In this document: one piece after another, positions 58,908 through 64,000 of the stretch
Layout: every line of letters starts with the position of its first letter
How positions within the stretch are numbered: the stretch's first letter is position 1
NCBI RefSeq assembly: GCF_000686125.1
Contig: NZ_JMMA01000002.1
Coordinates: 1,488,001-1,552,000 of the forward strand
Reading direction: 5' to 3'
Source: Ruminococcus sp. NK3A76
GTDB taxonomy: Bacteria > Bacillota > Clostridia > Oscillospirales > Ruminococcaceae
DNA: 64,000 nt
Made by a program: the position numbers and the translations under genes
Notes under the pieces: model-generated
The model's database searches: none
The model's input: the letters and a program-made list of their open reading frames with translations, nothing else
What the model was told of the DNA's origin: nothing

Positions 58908-59471
58908 CTATACAAGTATCTCACAGAGAGCTATATAAACAAAAGTCACAAACAGCGAGATATTGAGGCCTCCCATAAGAGTAACAGAAAAGACAAGGCA
59001 GGCAAACATGAGGATAATGATGTTTTTTACAAGCTCGACTGCGGCTGACTGAGGAAAAAGGATATCCGCTATCCTGCCGCCGTCAAAATAGGCAAGCGGC
59101 AAAAGGTTAAAAACTGCACAGAACAAATTATACCCGGCAGCACTACTCAGGCCAAGCAAGGCAAGAAACAGCGCCAATGCCGCATTTGCAGCAGGGCCTG
59201 CAAGGAGAATGACACAGTCTGAGAGGTTTGATGAATCAATGGTTTTTTTTCGTCTGATAAGCATTCCGCCGCCGTAGAGAATAACTGCTTCTGCCTTTAC
59301 GCCAAGAAGAAGCATAGCTGTCAGGTGTCCGAGCTCATGAAAAGCACAGCAGCAAAGACATACGAGCAGCTGACTTCCCAGCTCACCTTTACAGACCGTA
59401 AGAAAGCCGACAAGAGCCAGGAAACTGAATGAAACGCCGAACGTCATGCCTTTTATCTTAAGACTATACAT
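58908..59471 (-). CDS. M50-family intramembrane zinc protease, SpoIVFB-like
   Basis: A 187-residue polytopic membrane protein with the site-2 protease signature. The HExxH motif is CAFHELGHLTAML near residue 44, and the second metal motif is FNLLPLAYFDGGR near 117. There are about five hydrophobic segments and no PDZ or CBS domain, so it is a minimal M50 form. Position beside spoVM and before the TIGR03960 gene fits the SpoIVFB place in clostridia. SpoIVFB cleaves pro-sigma-K in the mother cell. No spoIVFA-like gene is next to it. The start at 59471 has GGTGA 5 nt upstream. Identity as SpoIVFB is an inference. Confidence 0.82.
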   Translation of the reverse strand: MYSLKIKGMTFGVSFSFLALVGFLTVCKGELGSQLLVCLCCCAFHELGHLTAMLLLGVKAEAVILYGGGMLIRRKKTIDSSNLSDCVILLAGPAANAALALFLALLGLSSAAGYNLFCAVFNLLPLAYFDGGRIADILFPQSAAVELVKNIIILMFACLVFSVTLMGGLNISLFVTFVYIALCEILV

Positions 59472-59497
59472 ACTATCACCCATATGATAATATGCAA

Positions 59498-59524
59498 AAG
59501 GCCGTGCAGAAAATGCACAGCCTT
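59498..59524 (-). terminator. spoVM terminator
   Basis: On the - strand an 11-bp stem (AAGGCTGTGCA with TGCACGGCCTT, one T-G pair) ends in TTTT, 14 bp past spoVM. The gene therefore ends its own short transcript. Confidence 0.85.
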
Positions 59525-59538
59525 ATGATTAAGTATGT

Positions 59539-59625
59539 TTACAGTTCCTTTTCTTTTTTGATGCCGAAAACAAGTCTCAGAATACCTGATAACGGCTTTG
59601 GAGCTTTGACAACTACTATTTTCAT
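59539..59625 (-). CDS. spoVM: Stage V sporulation protein M
   Basis: SpoVM is the tiny amphipathic peptide that marks the convex forespore surface and anchors SpoIVA for coat assembly. The reading is 28 residues: MKIVVVKAPKPLSGILRLVF followed by GIKKEKEL. The pattern (short hydrophobic start, Pro near 9-11, Gly-Ile-Leu-Arg helix, basic end) matches Bacillus SpoVM of 26 residues in length and layout. GGAGG lies 7 nt before the ATG. The order prpC-prkC-rsgA-thiN-spoVM matches Bacillus subtilis apart from a missing rpe and supports the call. A terminator follows. Confidence 0.93.
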   Translation of the reverse strand: MKIVVVKAPKPLSGILRLVFGIKKEKEL

Positions 59626-59667
59626 AATAACACCTCCGTTGATTCGGGCTATCTGATGCCCTATGGC

Positions 59668-59697
59668 ATAATATGAAAACAGCAGGAAAAATGTTAT
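59668..59697 (-). promoter_or_regulatory. Candidate sigma-E-type promoter of spoVM
   Basis: On the - strand ATAACAT (59691-59697) and CATATTAT (59668-59675) are 15 bp apart, a fair match to the mother-cell sigma-E pattern (ATA-type -35, CATAnnnT -10). No sigma-A boxes are seen here. It is a motif reading only. Confidence 0.45.
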
Positions 59698-59708
59698 TGA
59701 TATTCTAT

Positions 59709-60335
59709 TTATCTTTTAGAGCGGATAACGAGAAGCTCACCGCTTTCAAAAGAGATCTTTGCACCGGAAGATGAAGACACATGATTTGATACGGCAAGAG
59801 GAAAGCCGTTATCAAGAGTGATATCAGATGCCTCGTACTCTGCACCTGTTATGGAAAGGTGAGTTACCTTTTCAGAATAGGAAAACAGTGACAAGGAGTA
59901 TCCCTGCATGAACGGCACCGTGTATCTTCCGGGCGGAAGCAGTGAGATAGTATCCCTCTCGCCTGTCATTAGAGCTTTGCCGCCGTGTTTCACTATGAAG
60001 CTGAGTGACTGGATATTACCTATCAGGTGGTCAGCGCTGCCGCCAAGGGCACCGTATATTTGAAAATCCTTAGACCCTGCGTCAAGGGCGTGCTTAATTG
60101 CAAGCATAAGGTCTGTATCGTCCTTCTGTGTGGGAAATACCAGTACATCATCACGCTCAGGCTTTGGCGAAGAATCATAATCTCCAAGCACGACATCACA
60201 CTCGATGCCGAGGTCTTTGGCAAGGTAATAGCCCTTGTCTGCGCCGTACACGACAGATGAAACGATATGCTCCAAATCGAGAACTGCCGCCGAAACAGGC
60301 TCACCGCCGACGAAGATAGTACATTTCTCAGACAT
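59709..60335 (-). CDS. thiN: Thiamine pyrophosphokinase
   Basis: ThiN transfers pyrophosphate from ATP to thiamine, making the cofactor directly. The 208-residue protein shows ADKGYYLAKDLGIECDVVLGD (in the N-terminal half, with the GD of the active site), FPTQKDDTDLMLAIKHAL near 85 and YGALGGSADHLIGNIQSL near 110. I start at the ATG at 60335, which overlaps the rsgA stop by 8 nt. The longer frame lies wholly inside rsgA. Confidence 0.95.
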   Translation of the reverse strand: MSEKCTIFVGGEPVSAAVLDLEHIVSSVVYGADKGYYLAKDLGIECDVVLGDYDSSPKPERDDVLVFPTQKDDTDLMLAIKHALDAGSKDFQIYGALGGSADHLIGNIQSLSFIVKHGGKALMTGERDTISLLPPGRYTVPFMQGYSLSLFSYSEKVTHLSITGAEYEASDITLDNGFPLAVSNHVSSSSGAKISFESGELLVIRSKR

Positions 60336-61212
60336 TTTTAAACTCCCACTCCTTAAGCTGTGAGGCTTCCTCATACATCACCTTGTAGCTGTCGTGGCGT
60401 GAACTGGGTATCTCGCCGTTTTTAACAGCTTCGAGCACTGCGCAGCCCTTTTCCTTGATATGGGCGCAGTCGGGGAAGCGGCATTTGCCCTCGTATTTTT
60501 CAAACTCAGGAAAGCAGCCTGCGAGCTTATCCTTGAAAATAATATCGTATCTGTTCGTATCAAACGAGGAAAAGCCGGGAGTATCGGCAACATATCCGCC
60601 GCCTGGCAGATTATATAGCTCAACGTGCCTTGTGGTATGCTTGCCACGGCCGAGCTTTTTGCTCGTCTCGCCGGTCTTGATATCTATTCCCGGGAAGATA
60701 TTATTAAGCAGTGAGGATTTGCCGACACCGGTATTTCCTGTAAAGGCACAGAGCTTGCCGGTAAGTGCTGCTGCAAGCTCATCGCTGCCCTCGCCGGTAG
60801 TATTATCTATCTCATACACATCAAAGCCGCACTGCCTGTATATGCCTGCGAGCTCTCCCGGCTGCGTTCTGTCTATCTTTGTGAAGACAATGACAGGCTT
60901 TATGCCTTTGAACTCTGCAATAGCCGTGAGCTTATCTATGATGAGAGTATTAGGTCTGGGGTCTACTGTTGATGAAACGAGCACCAGCATATCAAGATTT
61001 GCAAGAGGCGGCCTTACTATAAACGAGCGACGGTCATATATCTTATCAATAACGGCCGAACCGTCCTGCTCGAAGGATATCTCGACATCGTCTCCGCAGA
61101 CGGGAGAGATGCCTTTCTTACGGAAGATACCTCTTGCGGTACATTCATATACACCCTCGGGGGCTTCTACTGTGTAGCTGCCCCCGAGAGATCTTATTAC
61201 TATTGCTTTCAT
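60328..61212 (-). CDS. rsgA: Small-subunit ribosome biogenesis GTPase RsgA
   Basis: RsgA is a circularly permuted GTPase that checks late 30S maturation and is phosphorylated by PrkC in Bacillus. The 294-residue protein has an N-terminal OB fold (YECTARGIFRKKG), VFTKIDRTQPGEL (G4) near 105, FTGNTGVGKSSLLNNIFPG (G1) near 158, TTRHVELY (G2), VADTPGFSSFD (G3) near 208, and a C-terminal zinc motif (CRFPDCAH, KGCAV). It begins 3 bp after prkC, so the kinase and its likely substrate are made together. Confidence 0.97.
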   Translation of the reverse strand: MKAIVIRSLGGSYTVEAPEGVYECTARGIFRKKGISPVCGDDVEISFEQDGSAVIDKIYDRRSFIVRPPLANLDMLVLVSSTVDPRPNTLIIDKLTAIAEFKGIKPVIVFTKIDRTQPGELAGIYRQCGFDVYEIDNTTGEGSDELAAALTGKLCAFTGNTGVGKSSLLNNIFPGIDIKTGETSKKLGRGKHTTRHVELYNLPGGGYVADTPGFSSFDTNRYDIIFKDKLAGCFPEFEKYEGKCRFPDCAHIKEKGCAVLEAVKNGEIPSSRHDSYKVMYEEASQLKEWEFKNV

Positions 61213-61215
61213 ATA

Positions 61216-63408
61216 TCACTGCTCGACCTGTTCGTTTTCGTCGTACTGCTGCTGATCTTCGCCGCCGTCGTCAACAGGGGGCTGAGTCTCAGCCGGCTCT
61301 GTATCCTGAGGCTCATCGGGCTCATCAGGCTCGGTCACAGCTTCTGTGGTCGTAGTGGTAGTTGTGGTAGTAGTCGTTGTAGTTGTTGTAGGCGTGATAT
61401 TTGTGAATTCCTTGGTCTTCTCATCGCCTATCTTCTTGACTGTATTAGTGCTGAAGTCAACGTCGAACTTGATATAGTTCTCAACTGTCTTTCTGCTCTC
61501 GTCATTTGTGATATAGATAGCGTATGTTGCTGTCTTCTTGCCCTTGACTGTGATATTTGCAGTACCGCCTGCAACTGTCTCAGCCTTGGAGATCTTCTGA
61601 GTTACTGCGATATTACCGTTGAGGTAAACGTCGATCCTGTAAGAGCCATGTGCGCCGGCAGGAATGAGTATAGGAAGTGTTGCCTCAGAAGGTGATATCT
61701 CACCTGTCGAGATACCGAGAACGATTATCGTATCCTTAGGTACCCATGTATTCGGGTCTTCGGACTGAGCAACTACCTTGCCCTTATTTTCTTCCATCTC
61801 AACTTCGTTTATCTCATACTTGAGCTTATTGGACTTAAGAAGCTTGATAGCGTCGTTCTTAGAAAGACCCTGGCAGTCAGGCACCTTAACATCTGTAGAA
61901 ACAGGGCCGGTGGAAACAAAGACTGTTACTGTTGAGCCCATGCTTACCTTTTCGCCGGAAGCAGGCTGGGTCTTTATTACTCTGCCCTCTTCGATATTCT
62001 CATCGTTCATTGTCACCTTAGCGGAAATAAGGTCGAACTTCTGGAGCTCGTTATCTGCCATATCAAAGGTAAGGTTCTTTACATCAGGAACAGTCGTCTT
62101 CTTACTGCCCATACTTACCTTGACGCTCATTTTATAGCCTTCCTTGACTATCTTGCCCTGGGTATCGCCCTGCCAGAATATAACGCCCTCGTCATACTCA
62201 TTGTTATACTCATTGGAAGTATCGAATATGAGCTTATCGCCGAATTCTTCCTGAACTTCAAGAAGATCCTTACCAACAAAGTTCTGTATCTCGACTGTAC
62301 CGGTACTGCCGGCAGTGCCGAGCTTATCTATAACGCTCATGGCGATGATAACTGCGGCAATGATAACTACAGCAGCTGTTACACCGAGCATTATCGGAAC
62401 TATATACGAGCGCTTCTTTACCTCATATTCGTCGTCATCATCGTCGTCCTCGTCATCATAATCGTCTTCATCATCATACTCATACTTAGGCTGAGGCTTT
62501 GAAGCCACAGGCTTGAAATACTTGGTAGAAGACTCATTATCAGAATTTCTCTGGCCGTACTTATAGCCAAAGGAAACTGAGCGGTTCATCTTGAAAGTAT
62601 CAAGATCCTTTATCATATCAGATGCTGACTGATATCTTCTGTCAGGGAATCTCTCCATTGCGTGGAGTATTATCTCCTCTAAAGCCTCAGGGATAGAGGG
62701 CATTATCTCTCTCGGAGGGATAGCTGTCTCATCTGTATGCTTTCTTGCTATTGCAAAGGCAGTATCACCGTCAAAAGGCTTTTTGCCTGTGAGCATCTCA
62801 TAGAACATTATACCAACTGAGTAGATATCGCTTCTCTCATCGGTAGTCTCGCCCCTTGCCTGCTCGGGGGATATGTAATGAACAGAGCCTATAGTCTTAT
62901 CGGAAAGAGTCTTTCCGTCAACTCTTGAAAATCTTGCGATACCGAAATCCATGACCTTGATAGTTCCATCAGGGAAAAGCATGATATTCTGCGGCTTGAT
63001 ATCCCTATGAACTATACCCTTATCATGTGCGTGCTGGAGAGCACGGAGTATCTGTGTGATGAAATGAACGCCGTCCTTCCATCTGAGAACGCCCTGCTGC
63101 TCGATAAACTCCTTAAGTGTGATACCGTCTATATATTCCATAACGATAAACTGTATCTCATCTGAAAAGCCCACGTCAAATATCTTAACGATATTGGGGT
63201 GGTTAAGAACAGCTATCGCCTTGCTTTCGTTTCTGAAACGTCTTAAAAATTCTTCGTTGTTGGAAAATTCGTCTTTGAGCACCTTAACGGCTACTACACG
63301 GTCTTCCATAATATCGTTAGCTTTATACACATCAGCCATACCGCCTACGCCGATAAGCTCAGTGATCTCATAGCGCCCGTCAAGGCGCTTTCCGATAACA
63401 GAATTCAT
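61216..63408 (-). CDS. prkC: PASTA-domain Ser/Thr kinase PrkC with poly-threonine tail
   Basis: PrkC is the membrane Ser/Thr kinase that senses peptidoglycan fragments. The 730-residue protein has a cytoplasmic kinase domain (about 1-280; GVGGMADVY, AVKVLK, IVHRDIKPQNIM, DFGIARFS). A very acidic juxtamembrane stretch follows (DDEDDDDDDEYE), then one membrane segment near 342-366 and three PASTA repeats (about 375-577). A beta-rich domain (578-670), 15 consecutive Thr at 674-688, and an acidic Pro-rich end complete it. The last three parts are unlike Bacillus PrkC, which ends soon after its PASTA and Ig-like domains. AGGAG precedes the ATG. prpC lies just upstream. Confidence 0.96.
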   Translation of the reverse strand: MNSVIGKRLDGRYEITELIGVGGMADVYKANDIMEDRVVAVKVLKDEFSNNEEFLRRFRNESKAIAVLNHPNIVKIFDVGFSDEIQFIVMEYIDGITLKEFIEQQGVLRWKDGVHFITQILRALQHAHDKGIVHRDIKPQNIMLFPDGTIKVMDFGIARFSRVDGKTLSDKTIGSVHYISPEQARGETTDERSDIYSVGIMFYEMLTGKKPFDGDTAFAIARKHTDETAIPPREIMPSIPEALEEIILHAMERFPDRRYQSASDMIKDLDTFKMNRSVSFGYKYGQRNSDNESSTKYFKPVASKPQPKYEYDDEDDYDDEDDDDDDEYEVKKRSYIVPIMLGVTAAVVIIAAVIIAMSVIDKLGTAGSTGTVEIQNFVGKDLLEVQEEFGDKLIFDTSNEYNNEYDEGVIFWQGDTQGKIVKEGYKMSVKVSMGSKKTTVPDVKNLTFDMADNELQKFDLISAKVTMNDENIEEGRVIKTQPASGEKVSMGSTVTVFVSTGPVSTDVKVPDCQGLSKNDAIKLLKSNKLKYEINEVEMEENKGKVVAQSEDPNTWVPKDTIIVLGISTGEISPSEATLPILIPAGAHGSYRIDVYLNGNIAVTQKISKAETVAGGTANITVKGKKTATYAIYITNDESRKTVENYIKFDVDFSTNTVKKIGDEKTKEFTNITPTTTTTTTTTTTTTTTEAVTEPDEPDEPQDTEPAETQPPVDDGGEDQQQYDENEQVEQ

Positions 63409-63449
63409 TTAGTATTCACTCCTATAAATATATGTTAAAACAGATAATA

Positions 63450-64000
63450 TCAATTAGCAAGCAGAGCGATAGTTATATTGTCCTTACCGCCCTCAAGATT
63501 TGCGTGTGCTACGAGCTTAGAGGCAGCCTCATCGAGGTTCTGACCGTAGACCGTATCATACATGAGCTCATTGGTGCAATAGTTATAAAGCCCGTCTGAG
63601 CAGAGAAGTATCGTGAAATTGCAGTCATTATCAAGCTCAAAATAGTCAGTCTCAACGTCCTTCTCAACGCCGACTGCCTTGGTAATGACATTCTTCATAT
63701 AATGGGTATCAGCTTCCTCACGGCTTATCTGACCCTGCTCAAAGAGCATCTCAACGAGTGTATGGTCGTTGGTTATCTGGTCGATACCGTTAGGAGTCAT
63801 GATATACGCCCTGCTGTCACCTACATTGGCGACGAAGACCTGCTTGCCCCTTACAAGAGCAGCCACACAGGTAGTACCCATTCCCTTATTCTCCTCGTTG
63901 CCTACGCTTTCCTGATAAACAAGGGAATTCGCAGCACTAACAGATGTGAGCAGCAGGTTTCTGATGCTGTTCTCATCGGCGTTTTCACGGTAATTCCCGG
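63450..64000 (-). CDS. prpC: PP2C protein phosphatase PrpC (N-terminus outside window)
   Basis: PrpC removes phosphate from PrkC substrates. Only the C-terminal part is present: the frame is open to position 64000, so the first visible Met (63881) is internal. PP2C motifs are MGTTCVAALV, VANVGDSRAYIM (metal Asp), ILLCSDGLYNY (Asp-Gly) and EGGKDNITIALL (Asp-Asn), all in normal spacing. The gene ends 41 bp before prkC, the standard prpC-prkC pair. Confidence 0.95.
   Translation of the reverse strand, partial: GNYRENADENSIRNLLLTSVSAANSLVYQESVGNEENKGMGTTCVAALVRGKQVFVANVGDSRAYIMTPNGIDQITNDHTLVEMLFEQGQISREEADTHYMKNVITKAVGVEKDVETDYFELDNDCNFTILLCSDGLYNYCTNELMYDTVYGQNLDEAASKLVAHANLEGGKDNITIALLAN

Noticed and set aside
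61345-61389. Simple triplet microsatellite in prkC
   Set aside because: All four threonine codons are mixed, so the protein repeat is not a pure DNA repeat.
1-64000. Mobile elements, CRISPR arrays, phage genes, tRNA or rRNA genes
   Set aside because: I looked for transposase-like frames, regular direct repeats, terminal inverted repeats and cloverleaf-type segments in the gaps between genes and saw none. Nearly all DNA is accounted for by core genes and their control sites.

Overview
The window is a stretch of core chromosome from an endospore-lineage Firmicute, most like Ruminococcus or a related Oscillospirales genus. The evidence is the clostridial gene orders (infC-rpmI-rplT, plsX-rnc-smc-ftsY, tig-clpP-clpX, prpC-prkC-rsgA-thiN-spoVM), Gram-positive riboswitches, AddAB instead of RecBCD, consensus TTGACA-17-TATAAT promoters, strong GGAGG ribosome binding sites and frequent TTG starts. 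Base composition looks moderate and even. I see no insertion sequence, phage gene, CRISPR array, tRNA or rRNA.

Layout. Positions 1-5365 are on the + strand: the end of a PHP-domain gene, malic enzyme, a TSCPD protein, a CpsB/YwqE-type PHP phosphatase, metK behind a SAM-I riboswitch with an unknown partner gene, and a small membrane protein. From 5420 nearly everything is on the - strand. Read in transcription order, the blocks are: yqeG, two unknown genes, an endonuclease IV-like gene, a degenerate 2H protein, aroQ, a pepP-type peptidase, then efp, a CD1247-type acidic protein and FMN-riboswitch-controlled ribU (11631 to 5420); rpsU alone (11867 to 11694); and a long cluster from infC-rpmI-rplT through an RNA methylase, dprA, topA, trmFO, plsX, rnc, a radical SAM gene, smc, ftsY, a degenerate isochorismatase-like gene, rdgB, yhbY, nadD, yqeK, rsfS and a membrane protein to leuS (31786 to 12093). 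addB-addA follows at 39186 to 31997, with two small genes beside it.

The right half holds asnB (+ strand, behind a compact structured leader), metA-rarA, glyA, tig-clpP-clpX, a phosphoesterase, a DUF1540 gene, and the rplS / lepB-lepB-rbgA-orf-rnhB-yraN-thrC region. It then has a radical SAM pair, an M50 protease, and the spoVM-thiN-rsgA-prkC-prpC sporulation/signalling block. prpC runs off the right edge.

How it fits together. Most genes serve translation and ribosome assembly (infC, rpmI, rplT, rpsU, rplS, efp, leuS, rsfS, yhbY, rbgA, rsgA), chromosome maintenance (smc, topA, dprA, addAB, rarA, rnhB), protein quality control and export (tig, clpPX, lepB x2, ftsY), or methionine/SAM, one-carbon and amino-acid metabolism (metK, metA, glyA, thrC, asnB). 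SpoVM, a 28-residue protein, and a SpoIVFB-like M50 protease point to sporulation capacity or ancestry.

No clearly new multi-gene system is visible. The strongest unexplained signals are a tight three-way-junction leader/terminator in front of asnB (39937-40008), a terminator-like hairpin that also hides the ribosome binding site of a 69-residue ORF (39518-39560), two enzyme-fold proteins that have lost their catalytic residues (9060-9581 and 17341-17844), an IF-3 gene whose best-spaced start codon is ATA, and a PrkC kinase with an extracellular 15-threonine tract.
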